From Peromyscus leucopus (lineage: Eukaryota > Chordata > Mammalia > Rodentia > Cricetidae), in NCBI RefSeq assembly GCF_004664715.2, contig NC_051079.1:54192503-54256502 (forward strand): a DNA stretch of 64,000 nucleotides. Direction: 5' to 3'. The notes below the pieces were generated by a model. The model was not told the DNA's origin. It made no database searches and worked only from the letters and a program-made list of their open reading frames with translations. The stretch's first letter is position 1. Each line of letters starts with the position of its first letter. The position numbers and the translations under genes were made by a program. Positions 43,043 to 55,104 of the stretch are shown here, piece by piece.

Positions 43043-44697
43043 ATGCAATTCTTAGAGCAAAAACACAGAGCCAATAGTATATAAAGATCTCATTGTGAAA
43101 TCGGATTATTTAAAAAATGGTATAAATTAAGTTATCCAAGAAATGACAAAGTAAAAGTGAGCTTTATTTTGTATTTTATGCTTATCAAAAACATTGACAA
43201 CTATTGTTTCCAAGTTTGAACTACTTTTATCTATCTAAACATGAAAAATGAATAAACCATGCCACATAAAAACACAATGGCGTCTTCTCTTTATTGGTAT
43301 CAGGTGTTGTGTTTCTGTTTTTCTAGTTTTTCAATTCTCTAATCAGATGTATAAACACAGCCTATTTGAGTCAGTTGGGAAGTGTTACATAGACACATCA
43401 CCACGTGGCTTCATGGTTTATGTATTTTTAATCTCTGTAATTTAGTACTGTAATGAATATAGACAAGTCATTGCTTTGGCTTAGAGATGTCCGCCTGATA
43501 GAAATAGTCATTGGGACTGCTTCTGCATAAATTAGTCTCAACCTGGCAAGCCTTAACTGATAGTAATGTAGCCATTGGGAGTTCAGAATACAAATCGTCT
43601 GGTTTGCATTTAAAATATTTGCAAATATAGATGACTGTCTAAATAACTGTAAGCAACACATTTGGTTTCAAAGGTAAACTTGTGAAAAAAAAAACACTTT
43701 AAAAAAACTAATCCCATAGCTGTGCAGTCCAGATGTTCTTTCCTTGACCCCTGTGAGGACCCTTCATGGGGCTGGTGACAGAGTGGGTGTGACTAGCTGT
43801 TTGCACCTTAGAGTGAAATAAATTATACAGTGCTTTCCTGAAACAAGATTTTATTAATGAATATCTACCCATGGGAATGTCACAGAAAAGGTGTATATTA
43901 TAAAATTTTGTTTTATAAAGGAAATGTAATATTAATCTTAGAGGGCAGCATTTTGCCTATTAGAAACTTCCAGATGGGTCATGAACCTGAATGATGGCTT
44001 TCTTCTTCCATTTTGAGACTTGACAGCTTAAAAATTGATTATTTTTATAATATATCATCAGACAAGGGTTAGAGGTATAAATGTTTTCCAAACAGTTTCA
44101 ATAAACTAAAAACAAAAAACAAAGGTTGAAAAAGTCATGCCATTCTACCTATAGAAATGGCTTTCAGAATAAGAAACTTCTGTTAGTCATGGAGGTGCTG
44201 CTGGGATCATGAGAGTCAAGGGCCAAACAGTTTCGATGAGGTGGAGAAGTCAGATTCACTAAAAAGGGAGAAGCCAGGAGTCAGCAAATCAGGCATCGTC
44301 ATGGGCAACCAGGACTCCGTTGATGGATGACCTTCAGCTAGTGCTGTGGCTGAGGGGAACTACTGCTCTGCTGCCACCAGGGGGGTCTCTTCTTGGCTTA
44401 AAATGTCCCTAAATATGCCAGTCTCATTTTTGAGATGACCTTTTCTTGATTCACTCGTTAAACCCACGGTGTTAGTGTTTGCTGTATCTCAGCATGCAGG
44501 GTGTAGTTTAAACAGAAGGGGGTTGAAATGAATTTAAACGTATTTGTTAAGATTTAGCTTAAGTCCCTATATCATTTGCTGACACGTCACTAGAACACTA
44601 TTTAGATGGCTTCATACAATCCTGTGGGGGAAGATACAATATTGTTAGGTTTGTAAGTCCTATCATTATGATAGGTCTGGAGCTATTTTTCTTTGTT
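43043..44697. other. No gene recognised
   Basis: 1.65 kb of unique AT-rich sequence free of recognised repeats. Nothing gene-like. Confidence 0.5.
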
Positions 44698-44766
44698 TCC
44701 TCCCTCCCTCCCTCCCTCCCTCCCTTCCTCCCTCCCTCCCTCCCTCCCTCCCTTCTTCCCTTCTTT

Positions 44767-44807
<41 letters not shown>
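44698..44807. repeat. (TCCC)n then (TC)n microsatellite
   Basis: TCCC units with occasional TTCC/TTCT, then about 18 TC units. It produces Pro/Ser- and Leu/Ser-rich spurious frames. Confidence 0.97.
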
Positions 44808-44812
<5 letters not shown>

Positions 44813-44955
44813 CATGTGTGCTATTCTATGCATATGGAGATCAGAGGACAGCTTAAGGGAGTTGATTATTTTCTTCCACCATGTAAATCTCCAGAGCTGA
44901 ACTCAGGCTTGGTAACAAGCACCTTCACCTGCTGAACCGTCTCTCCCTCCTGAGC
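44808..44955 (-). mobile_element. B3-type SINE
   Basis: Reverse-oriented: ATGGAGATCAGAGGACAGCT, TTCTTCCACCATGTAAATCT, CTCAGGCTTGGTAACAAGCA, ACCTGCTGAACCGTCTCTCC. Confidence 0.88.
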
Positions 44956-44962
44956 AGCATTT

Positions 44963-45121
44963 TTCTTCTTTTTCTGGTTTTTCCAGACAGGGTTTCTCTT
45001 TGTAGCTCTGACTGTCCTATAACTGGATCTACACACCAGACTCGCCTCGAACTCATAGAGATCCGCCTGCCTCTGTCTCCTGAGTGCTGGGATTAAAGAT
45101 TTGCCATCACTGCCTGGCTCC
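44963..45121 (-). mobile_element. B1 SINE with probable TSD
   Basis: Reverse-oriented: CAGACAGGGTTTCTCTTTGT, CACCAGACTCGCCTCGAACT, GAGTGCTGGGATTAAAGATT. Similar GAGCAGCATTTTT on the left and GAGCATTTTTG on the right look like a decayed TSD. Confidence 0.92.
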
Positions 45122-45134
45122 TCCCGAGCATTTT

Positions 45135-45215
45135 TGCCCTGCCCTCTTTTTCCAGGGCTGGGGATTGAACCTAGAACCTCATGCCTGCTGGGTAAATGAC
45201 CCAAACAATAATTCA
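45135..45215 (-). mobile_element. ID-like SINE fragment
   Basis: Reverse-oriented tRNA-Ala-type SINE: GGGCTGGGGATTGAACCTAG, AACCTCATGCCTGCTGGGTA. Confidence 0.65.
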
Positions 45216-45639
45216 TCTGACTAAGATCAGATAGCAACCACGTGGCAGAGCCAGGAACAAGCTGAGCCTTAGCAGAACCCTGCGGTTCTTGGCATTATGA
45301 TCTTCCAGGTGTTTATAGGGATCGGTGAAAAGAAAATGATGATTAAGGGTGTCACTTTTTCTAAACTGTATTTTAAAATTTGTATGAAAATTCCAAACAC
45401 AGTGTTAGCATTATTATTATTGTCCCTAAGAAATAACATGATTAATTCCAAATCCTAATGTGTGTTTGAGGAGATGAAAGCACCCATTCATTCACATTCC
45501 CTAGTGAAGGTGCGTGCTGTACTGATACTGACTATTCATCTACAGTCCCTGGTGATGGAGTGCAATATGGAGTGAAGCCACTTCCCTAAGATGGAGTGTA
45601 CTATATTGCTACTCACTTGCCTTGGTGATAGAATATTCC
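45216..45639. other. No gene recognised
   Basis: Unique sequence. Nothing recognisable. Confidence 0.5.
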
Positions 45640-46164
45640 AGGCTTTTTCTTTTGAGCCACCAACCAGTTCCCAAATCACAGCACAGAGACTTAATGTTAG
45701 TTATGAATGCTCTGCCTCATCTTATGCTCATTTCTTGCTAGCTCTTATACCTTAATCTGTTTCTTTTTATCTACATCTCCCTTGGTGCTTTTTACCTTTT
45801 CTTTATATCTTACTTTTCTGTTGTCTCTATGCCTGGCTGGCTGGTGGCTGCCTGGCTTCTGGCCCCAGGCATCTCCCTCATTCTCTCCTCTCTTCTCTCA
45901 TTCTTCTTGAGCCTAGACATCTCCTCCTTATTCTCTCTGCTGCCATCCCTGCCTATCCCTTTCCTGCCTAGCTATTCGCCATTCAACTTTTTATTAGACC
46001 ATTCAGGTGCCCTAGGCAGGCAAGGTGCAACAGCAACATATCTTCTCATAAATAAACAAATACAGTATTAACAAATATAACACGCCTTTACACAGTTACA
46101 TAATATTCCACAGCATAAACAAATGTAACACATCTGTGTCTGATTAAAATAATATTTCACAACA
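45640..46164 (-). mobile_element. ERVK-like solo LTR type G
   Basis: Reverse-oriented. The plus strand shows GAGCCACCAACCAGTTCCCA, CACAGAGACTTAATGTTAGT, a CT-rich central part with GCCTGGCTGGCTGGTGGCTG, CAACTTTTTATTAGACCATT and the end AATATTTCACAACA (complement of a TGTTGTGAAATATT start). On its own strand an AATAAAAAGTTG motif lies in the 5' third. The 3' end of the LTR and the TSD are unresolved. Confidence 0.75.
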
Positions 46165-46921
<757 letters not shown>

Positions 46922-47169
46922 CTGTAGGGTAAAAAGAGAGAAGGAAAAAATAGGAAAAGCTTGACATGACATTATGAGACAGGAGTCTCCAAAGATGCCA
47001 CTGAGTTCGTTTTCTGTTAGCATCTACTTACTGCTGGGCATGCAGCCTACCCTTCAGAGTCGCTTGTTCCCCAGTGAGACTCCCTTGGAGGAAACTAGAG
47101 TTTAATTTCCAAGTGGTTAATAATTGGATGGGTCTTTTGGACAGGGCAGAAAGTAGCCACACTCTTCAC

Positions 47170-47415
47170 CTACAGATCACAAGAATGGTCTCTAAGCCAC
47201 TTACTGTTATCCTCCTCTGAAGCCTCTTCAACTGGCCCATCAGAATCCATACTGCTCTTAGCACCGCTCTCTTTCGTGCTCCTACTGGTACGGTCCATTA
47301 AGCCCTGCTTAAAGCATTCAACTATTTGCCTATTCCTAAATCCCAAGTCCACATTTTGCCAACAAGCAGCATGGTTGGGCTTGTTAGAGCAATACTCTGC
47401 TCCCTGGTACCAACT
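47170..47415 (-). pseudogene. MaLR internal 5' remnant
   Basis: On the minus strand this directly follows the LTR at 47416-47628 with the MaLR-type junction TTGGTACCAGGGAGCAGAG, then leader and gag-start-like sequence. A minus frame of 60 codons (47352-47170) survives. It is acidic and Ser-rich at its end, not enough for function. Confidence 0.6.
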
Positions 47416-47628
47416 TCTGTCTTGGTCAGTGTTCTATTGCTGTGAAGAGACACCATGACCACAGCAACTCTTATACAAGAAAACATTTAATTGGGGGATC
47501 ACTTAGAATTTCAGAGGTTCAGTCCATTATCCTCAAAGTGGGAAGTGTGTCAACATTCAGGCAGACATGGTACTTCTACTTCCAGATCCACAGGCAGCAG
47601 GATGAGAGAGCCACTGGACTCTCTTCTG
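47416..47628 (-). mobile_element. ORR1-like MaLR LTR, 3' part
   Basis: Plus strand: TGTCTTGGTCAGTGTTCTAT, GAAGAGACACCATGACCACA, GCAGACATGGTACTTCTAC, CCACAGGCAGCAGGATGAGA. The 5' part of the LTR is lost at about 47628. Read on the minus strand this is the 5' LTR of a partial element. Confidence 0.85.
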
Positions 47629-48297
47629 TAAATTATTTTATATTTATTTTACTATCATTTTATATGGAATTCTGAATAATACGTACTTTAAAGTAATGCT
47701 CACATCAAAATTCAGTTAATATTATCAATGTCACACATACAATTAGTTAAGATCTTGGTAAACATGAAATAGGTGTCCAATTTATTTTAATTCTACCTCT
47801 CCATTGTCTAGAACAATCCACTATTAGATGGAGAACACCAGTTCCACAGTCTACATTAAAGTCACAGAAGCTGTTTACCACTTTTCAAGAAAAATGAAAA
47901 TTTAAGAACTTCACAGGAGAGAGAAGAGCTGATCTTTTTGATAAAATAATAGAAACAGAAAATGTTCATGTCATTAATATTTATCTCTGTCATTGGATTG
48001 CTGGTGTTATTATATCCAAAACATGCGTGATTCCAGCCAAATCGCCATGTGGGTGTTTAGTGGCATTACATTTACATTTATTCTGCATTGCTGTAAGACT
48101 TTTAAAAAAATGAAAAATTGTAGCTTATACTCTTCAACTTATAAGAAGCATTTTATTCCATGTCCAAATAGATATTTCCTCTTATTAACTCATGTTAAAA
48201 TTGCCCTAAGGATATATTTTATATTTTAACCTAGTTTTTCAAGAATATTTTCTGAAACTGGCACCTTTGAATTTATAAACTTCTAGTGTTCAGTCCC
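47629..48297. other. No gene recognised
   Basis: Unique AT-rich sequence. Nothing recognisable. Confidence 0.5.
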
Positions 48298-48565
48298 ATT
48301 GTAGACTGACAATATCCAGTGCCCTGTATAGACTGTCAATGCTCAGATCTCTGTATAGACTGACAGTATTCAAACCTCTGTATAGACTGTCAATGCTCAG
48401 ATCTCTGCATAGACTGACAGTGTTCAGACCTCTGTATAGACTGACAGTGTTCAGACCTCTGTATAGATTGGCAATGCTTAGCCCCTTATACAGACTGGTA
48501 ACACTGAGTCTCCTGTATAGACTGGCATTGCTCAGTCCCTGTATAGACTGGCAATGTTTAGTAAT
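48298..48565. repeat. 27-bp minisatellite, about 10 copies
   Basis: Tandem units near CTCTGTATAGACTGACAGTG plus TTCAGAC, diverging outward. The period is a multiple of three, giving an 80-codon plus-strand frame (48339-48581) of nine-residue repeats with a LYRL core, which I read as an artefact. Confidence 0.95.
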
Positions 48566-49342
48566 CTTGGGCTTAGTTTAATTTCAAGCCACAGTATGAC
48601 TGATCATCTTTTGTTTTAATCATACTAATAAGGGATGAGAAGAGACCCTAGAAGTGAAGACTTCGAGAATATAATTGAGAGCTTATTATTTCCATTAAAA
48701 TCATAGCTCTGTCAATTGTAGTATTTACGTAGTTCTTAAAAATATATTTTTAGGCTTCAATTTAGTGTAGTTTTATGAAGAGCTTGTAAGGAGAAACCAA
48801 AGACGATATTGACAGTGATATTATAATTTAAAATTTTCTATTGTATTATTAATAGTAGCATTAAAGATAGGAAGACTCTTGTGTTAAAAATCCTCATTGT
48901 GGCTCCCTAGCCATGCTTTCTTCATGTGAACAGCCTCATGAGAAACAGTATCAAATTTGAGGTGCTAATATGACACGTTACAGAGAAGAGATTTGGATCA
49001 CTGTATGTGCCAAGACCTGGGAACTAAATGGAGGAGACAGATGGCCTCAGAACTGTTTCCCTGTGGTTGATACTGGAGCTGAGAGCTGACAATGAAAAAA
49101 AGAAGGAACTAGCCAAAAGAAAAGCTTAGTCACCTCAAGAGGAGTATGAGGCAGAGGAAACTGTAGAGGGAATGACAGAAGGGATTGTGGTGTCATTTCA
49201 GGCTTCATGATTCATTTCAGAATAGTATGAAAGTACTGGAGTTGGGAGAAAGACAAAAGGCTTTAGTGGAGTTAGGAAACCTCTACTTACGTTGCAGCCT
49301 GTAATGGTAAACTGAATCCCACAGCAACAGGCACAGTCTGTT
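48566..49342. other. No gene recognised
   Basis: Unique sequence. Nothing recognisable. Confidence 0.5.
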
Positions 49343-49432
49343 CATTGGGTTTCTTTCTTTCTTTCCTTCCTTCCTTCCTTCTTTCCTTCCTTCCTCCCTC
49401 CCTCCCTCCCTTCTTTCTTTTCTTCCCTTTTT
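49343..49432. repeat. (TTTC)/(TTCC)/(CTCC) pyrimidine microsatellite
   Basis: Near-pure pyrimidine run with shifting tetranucleotide units. Confidence 0.97.
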
Positions 49433-49487
49433 TATGAGCGATCAACTACTCCACTTTCCCTGTAACCTTACTCTGTCTGCCTATCTG

Positions 49488-49590
49488 TTTATTATTGGCA
49501 GCACTTGGGGTTGAACCCAAGACTTTCCATATGCTTGGCAAGAGTTTGACCACTGAGCTATCTCTTGAAATTTCTTTATAGATTAGGGGC
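49488..49590 (-). mobile_element. ID-like SINE
   Basis: Reverse-oriented tRNA-like SINE: TTGGGGTTGAACCCAAGACT, ATATGCTTGGCAAGAGTTTG, ACCACTGAGCTATCTCTTGA. Confidence 0.75.
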
Positions 49591-49712
49591 TGAGTCCACC
49601 AGGCCTAAGCTGCCCTTGGACTCAATCTATAACCCATTGTAGTCTTGGACTTTCCACCTTTCTGTTTCAGCCTCCTGATGAATGGTATTGCAGGCATGTA
49701 TCACCAAGCCTG
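49591..49712 (-). mobile_element. B1-like SINE
   Basis: Reverse-oriented, diverged: CTCAATCTATAACCCATTGT, TTTCAGCCTCCTGATGAATG, GCAGGCATGTATCACCAAGC. The order relative to the ID-like unit is opposite to that of a B4 dimer, so these are treated as separate. Confidence 0.6.
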
Positions 49713-50105
49713 GTAACTTCATTCTCTAAGGGAGGAGCAGCTGGGGGTGTGATGCAGCATCTTGATGCATGAGCACACAGTGAATTACACTAAGTAGCCT
49801 GGCTCCATTGCTCCTGAGTTTTGAAAGAGCTCCCCCTCTCATGAACACGTTGTATTAGATGTTTGCACTGACGTCTTCTAAATCTAGGTGATCCACTGAG
49901 CCAAAATCAAAGCAGTGGTACATGGTGTCCTTTGAAAGCTTTAGAAGGTTGGAGGCAAAGGTTGGAGACCACAAGGGTGATTTAGGAGCTCACTCTTCGT
50001 TTAGAGAAGCTGAGGATAAGGGGCATTTAATGATTTGTAACAATTTTTAGAGGCAACAGAAAAGTACACCTTTCTCAATTTCTAGTCTGTAACTTTTATC
50101 CATTT
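49713..50105. other. No gene recognised
   Basis: Unique sequence. Nothing recognisable. Confidence 0.5.
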
Positions 50106-50920
50106 TGTCCTGGTTGGCTTTAACTGTCAACTTGACATAGCCTAGAGAGGAGAGTCTCAGCTGAGGAATTGTCTAGGTTCGATTGGCCTGTGCGCATGCC
50201 TACTAGAGATTGCCTTTATTGTTAATTGACGTAGGAGGGCCCAGCCCACTGAGCAGGACTATCCCTAGGTAGATGGTTCTGAACTGGATAAGAAAGCTAG
50301 CTGGGTATAAGCCTGTCTGCGAACCAGCCAGCCAAGAGCACTTCATCATTCCTGCTGTATGCCTTTGACTGTGAAATGAGGTCCGTAGTGGGAGGTGATG
50401 CTACATGGATTAGCAAGCAGGCCTACCTCCACATTTCTGCCTTGAGTTCCTGCCTTAACTTCCCTGAGTTTCCTTTCTATTGCTGTGACAAGACACTATG
50501 ACCAAGACAACTTATAGAAGAAAAGGTTTTCTTTTTTGGGGGGGGAGGGGTGCTTGCTTACAGTTTCAGAGAGTGATGAGGAGCATGGTAGTAGGCATGC
50601 AGGCATGGTGTGGGAACAGTGGCTGGGAGCTCACATGTTGAGACAACAACCACAAGGCAGAGAGAGACAGACTGACTGAGAATGGCATGGGCTTTTGAAA
50701 CCTAAAGGCCACCCCCAGTGATTCCTCCTCCAATGAGGCCACACCTCCTAATCCTGCCCAAGCAGTTCCATCAATTGATCAAGTATCCAAGTATATGAGC
50801 CTATGGGAGCCATTCTCACTCAAACCACAACTACCTGTAAGCTGAACTAAGCCTTTTCCCTCACCTCAGTAGTTTTTGGTTCCAGTGTTGTATGGCAACC
50901 ACAGAAATAAAACTAGAACA
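50106..50920 (+). mobile_element. MT-like MaLR LTR, interrupted
   Basis: Pieces 50106-50465 and 50830-50920. Starts TGTCCTGGTTGGCTTTAAC, contains GGCCCAGCCCACTGAGCAGG and CTTGAGTTCCTGCCTTAACT, and after the inserted LTR resumes CTACCTGTAAGCTGAACTAA and ends AACTAGAACA. Confidence 0.85.
50466..50829 (-). mobile_element. ORR1/MTE-like MaLR LTR inside MT LTR
   Basis: Reverse-oriented: TTTCTATTGCTGTGACAAGA at its left end, GGCCACACCTCCTAATCCTG, ending ACTCAAACCACA. No clean TSD is left. Confidence 0.85.
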
Positions 50921-50937
50921 CCATCCTACACTCATTA

Positions 50938-51325
50938 TGTGATGGTTCGGTTTTGTCATCTTGGTGCAAGTTAGGATCATAAGGGAAGAGGGAACTTTAA
51001 TCGAAAAAGTGCCTCCATCAGATTGGCCTGTAGGCAAGGCTGTGGAGAATTTTCTTGGCTGATGACTAATGTGGAAGGGCAAGCCCAATGTGGGCAGTAT
51101 CATCCATAGACAAGTGATTTTGTATCTGAGCAAGGTTGAGCAAGCCATGGGGAGCAAGCTAGTAAACAAGATTCTTCCACAGCCTCTGCTCCAGCTCCTG
51201 CCTTGAGTTCCTGTCCTGACTTCCTTCAGTGATGAACCAGTACCTGAAAGTATAAAATGGAATAAACTCTTTCCTCCCAAGTTGCTTTTGGTTATGATGT
51301 ATCATCATAGCAACATAAAGCAAAC
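50938..51325 (+). mobile_element. MT-like MaLR solo LTR, TSD CATTA
   Basis: Starts TGTGATGGTTCGGTTTTGTC, has GGAATAAACTCTTTCCTCCC near the 3' end and ends ATAAAGCAAAC. A perfect 5-bp TSD CATTA is at 50933-50937 and 51326-51330. It lies 17 bp after another MT LTR in the same orientation, but sequence differences argue for two separate insertions. Confidence 0.88.
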
Positions 51326-52910
51326 CATTATGCATTGCCATAACAAAGTAGCCAATATTAAATAATTTACTATTTCCTGAAAAATTCTATTTGTCCACTT
51401 CTGCACAGTCTCCAAAAATGACCATATGTGGGAAAAGTTCAGACCTCTAGATCTGGCAATGATATTGATAACCAGCTCTTAAAGTATTCACAGTACTGTG
51501 TTCTGTGGTGACAGAGATCCAAACAGACTAGACATTTTGGCTCTAGTTTGCTAAAACAGAATAAAACATGTATGAATGGAAATCCCCGAAGACCAGCTTT
51601 ATAAGTAGCCAGAACTGCTTTCTTGTCACTAATCACAGTAGGTAGGCAATTTTGGTGAAGTGTGGTGTAGAAATTAATCCTCTCAGTCAACATACAGCTT
51701 GAGGATGTTTTAACCCGATTCTGAAAGGTCACGTGTGCCTTTCCTGTGTTCACATGCATGCCCTTACACCTACACACAAACATCCTTCTCGTGTGCTTCT
51801 CTCAAGCTGACACAAAGCAGCTGATGGGAAACTGCGCTGGAGCTGACATCATTATATGTCACAGATCTACTCTGTCACTCACAAGACGGGGTAGGGGTCT
51901 CCAGTGTCCTCCTATGCTCTCGTTGCTTCCTGCTTTTAGAAAGGTCACAGGTTGCTCTCATTGTTTTAGCCTGAACTTATTTTTTTTCCTCCTTCTTGGT
52001 CACAGCAAAGTGTCAGACTAACGTTTTCAAGTTTACTGAGATTAGTGGGAGAGGCCACCGGATGGTACACTGGTACAGGAATCATTTCCTCAAGTGAAGC
52101 CCTTGTGAGTTTCTTTGACTTCTTTTGTTATAGATAAAAAGATTTTTATATAAAAGTTATAAAGGATAGTTATAATAAGAGTTCTAATTAATTAACTATA
52201 TGAAAATCTAACTGACACACAGTGAGGTTTTTAAGTCTTGATCTGCTCTTTCTGTATACCAAACTTTAGTAATGTTTACAAAAATTGGCTTACAAAAATT
52301 GGGCTTTTGTTTCAGCCCTTCATTCAAATGCAATATTTAAAACCTGTGCCTATATTTCTCTACTGCTTCTACGTTTTCCCCTTGGCTGTTTATATAGTGA
52401 ATATAGAGCTCATCACAGTGGAGGAAAGCTAATCTTTTTATAAATTTAGTCCGCCACACAGAATTTCATTATGCCAATAATCTTCTGTCCTCTGGATTAA
52501 TAATTAAATAGACAATTGCCACTAATGAATTGTGACTCTCCACAGCCTAAGGGGAAAGAATGGTAGTATTGTATTTCTTAAATTCTGATATATTTAGAAC
52601 TATTTAAAATATTGGGTTATTCCTTAGTGATAAAAATTATTAGTTTTTATTATAACAAAAATACCAGTAAAGATAATTTTAGATCTTTCTTGTATAACTG
52701 TTTGTTTGCCCTAGTACTTTATCTTCGTTAAATCATTTTGGGGGTACCTATACTGTACATGCCTTTTTCACCTGCTTTCTTTGCTTCTTTAAATGTACCA
52801 TTTTTATTATTTTAATAATAAATGTAATACTTCAATGTTCCATTGGCTCCAAAACCATCAGCGTTCTCTACTTCTGTTGTTAATTTCAACCACGTTTATC
52901 TTGGACTAGG
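51326..52910. other. No gene recognised; one TAAT-rich block
   Basis: 1.6 kb with no recognised transposon. The 114- and 91-codon frames (51783-51439 minus, 51746-52021 plus) lack domains. The 52480-52540 stretch (GGATTAATAATTAAATAGAC, CTAATGAATTGTG) is rich in TAAT cores. Confidence 0.4.
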
Positions 52911-53274
52911 TTAGCCAGCCCCCTTTTATTTTATTTTTTAAATTTTTTTATTTTACAATACTATTCAGTTCTACATAATAGCCACAGATTCCCTTCTTCT
53001 CTCCCTTCCTGCCAGCCTCCCCTTCCCCCCAGCCCACACCCCCATTCCCACCTCCTCCAGATCAAGGCCACCCCCGAGGACTGGGATCAACCTGATAGAC
53101 TCAGTCCAGGCAGGTCCAGTCCCCTCCTCCCAGATTGAGCCAAGCATCCCTGCATAAGTCCCAGGTTTCAAACAGCTAACTTATGCAATGAGCCCAGGAC
53201 CTGGTACCACTGCCTAGATGCCTCCCAAACAGATCAAGCCAATCGACTGTCTCACCTATTCAGAGGGCCTGATC

Positions 53275-53690
53275 TGTTGATGTAACCAACCGTCTTATTA
53301 AATAAGAAACACAGAAACAATGTAAAAAGAAAGCGAGAGGTCAGAGCTCAGAGCTAAAATCTCACCCTTCCTCCTGCTGTCCCAGCTTCGCGAAAGAGAC
53401 CTACTTCCTGTCTGTTCATTTTTTTTATAGTATGTTGTTCTGCCTTCTCATTGGTTGTAAACCAAACACATGACTGCCTCGTCACTGTCTGAATGTACAG
53501 CCCCCTAGGTCTTAAAGGCATATGTCTCCAATGCTGGCTATATCCCTGAACACACAGATATCTATGGGATTAAAGCGTGTACCACCACCGCCACACTCTT
53601 GCTATGGCTCTAATAGCTCTGACCCCCGGACAACTTTATTTATTAACATACAATCAAAATAATATTTCAGTACAATTAGATTACCACACA
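53275..53690 (-). mobile_element. ERVK-like solo LTR type H, TSD CTGATC
   Basis: 416-bp reverse-oriented LTR. The plus strand starts TGTTGATGTAACCAACCG and ends GATTACCACACA. A perfect 6-bp TSD CTGATC lies at 53269-53274 and 53691-53696. On its own strand it has AATAAATAAAGTTG near the 5' end, a B1-like GTGGTGGTACACGCTTTAAT block, CCAATGAGAAGG (CCAAT box), ACTATAAAAA (TATA) and an AATAAGACGG end. Being inside a young L1, it is the youngest datable insertion here. Confidence 0.92.
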
Positions 53691-54172
53691 CTGATCCAGT
53701 TGGGGTCCCTCAGCCTTTGGTTCATAGTTCATGTGTTTCCATTCATTTGGTTATTTGTCCCTGTGCTTTATTCAACCTTGGTTTCAACAATTCTCACTCA
53801 TATAAACCCTCCTCTTTCTCACTAATTAGACTCCCAGCGCTCTGCCCGGGGCCTAGCCGTGGATGTCTGCATCCAGATCCCTCAGTCCTTGGATGGGGTT
53901 TATGGCACAACTATTAGGGTGTTTGGCCATCCCATCACCAGAGTAGGTCAGTCCCGGCTGTCTCTCGACCATTGCCAGCAGTCTTTTGTGGGGTATCTTT
54001 GTGGATTTCTCTGGGCCTCTTTAGCTCTTTATTTCTTCCTTTTCTCATGTGGTCTTCATTTACCATGGTCTCCTATTCCTTGTTCTCCCTCTCTTTTCTT
54101 GATCCAGCTAGGTCTCCCGCTCTCTTTCCCTCGACCCTCGCCCTTCATTGCTCCCACTCATGTCCAGGCTGT

Positions 54173-54574
54173 TCATGTAGATCTCATCCATTTCTCTGTG
54201 TCTTTCTTGGGGTCCCGTTTTCCAGGTAGCCTCACTGGTGATGTGAGTAACAGTCCAGTCATCCTTGTTCCATATCTAGCATCTCCTATGAGTGAATACA
54301 TACCATATTTGTCTTTCTGAGTCTGGGTTACCTCACTCAGGATGATTTTTTCTAGATCCATCCATTTGCCTGCAAACCTTATGATGTCATTGTTTTTCTC
54401 TGCTGAGTAGTATTCCATTGTGTATATGTGCCACAGTTTATTTATCCATTCTTCAGTTGAAGGGCATCTAGGTTGTTTCCAGGTTTTGGCTATTACAAAC
54501 AATGCTGATATGAACATAGCTGAGCAAGTGCTCTTGTGGTATGATTGAGCATTTCTTGGGTATATGCCCAGGAG
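54173..54574 (-). pseudogene. L1 ORF2 C-terminal fragment
   Basis: Open for about 133 codons from the 5' truncation point. It carries the ORF2p C-terminal signatures CPSTEEWINKLWHIYTMEYY, GKWMDLEKIILSEVTQTQKD and GMYSLIGD. ORF2p is the L1 endonuclease/reverse transcriptase; neither catalytic domain is present. The opposite-strand 153-codon frame (53859-54320) is a shadow of this region. Confidence 0.93.
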
Positions 54575-55104
54575 TTAGCCACCCCCTTTTAACAGAACAC
54601 AAAACACACATTTAATTTACTAACATCGGCAGAAAGTATTTTAAATTGACAAAACCACATAATTACATCATTTCCCCTCTTTCTTCTCATGCCTCCACCT
54701 CACATCCTTTTAAATTCACACCTTTTTCTTTGTCATTGTTACACACACACATTGAAGTATTACATTTATAAGACAAATTCTCCTACTCTCAGTGTTCCTC
54801 CATTCTTTGTCTAGGGGTGAGGCCCCGTAGATTTTCTCCATTTACTTTAGCACATTGCTTGGTGTTGTCCTTGTTCAGGTCTTGTTAAGGCAGTCACATT
54901 GTTGGGTTATCATGTGTTATTTCCATTCCTTGGAGACACAATATCACAGCAGATTTCCTAGACCTCTGGCTCTGACAATCTTTTGGTCCCCTCTGATGAT
55001 ATTCCCTGAGCCTTAGGTGTAGGAGTTGTGTTGTAGACGGATCAACTGTGGCTGGGTACCACACCATCACTTCTTCTCTGTGTTTTGATTGGTTGTGGTA
55101 TTTT

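Larger units (their letters stand above)
52929..54574 (-). mobile_element. Young 5'-truncated L1 with 18-bp TSD
   Basis: Reverse-oriented L1: T-rich tail complement at 52923-52966, 3' UTR, and ORF2 end at 54173-54574. TSD copies TTAGCCAGCCCCCTTTTA (52911-52928) and TTAGCCACCCCCTTTTA (54575-54591) differ by one base deletion, typical of L1 target-primed insertion. About 1.2 kb of L1 remains once the inserted LTR is removed. Confidence 0.93.

Noticed and set aside
48298..48565. CRISPR-like direct repeat array
   Set aside because: Units are contiguous without unique spacers and the host is a mammal; it is a minisatellite.
49488..49712. B4 dimeric SINE
   Set aside because: The ID-like and B1-like parts are in the opposite order to B4 for this orientation, so I list them separately.
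50861..51280. 139-codon minus frame
   Set aside because: Antisense to an MT-like LTR with a perfect TSD.
50106..51325. Two adjacent same-strand MT LTRs as a provirus pair
   Set aside because: Only 17 bp separate them, their sequences differ clearly, and the second has its own exact TSD, so they are independent insertions.
53859..54320. 153-codon plus frame that looks hydrophobic
   Set aside because: Shadow of the L1 ORF2 C-terminus and 3' UTR, which read on the other strand.
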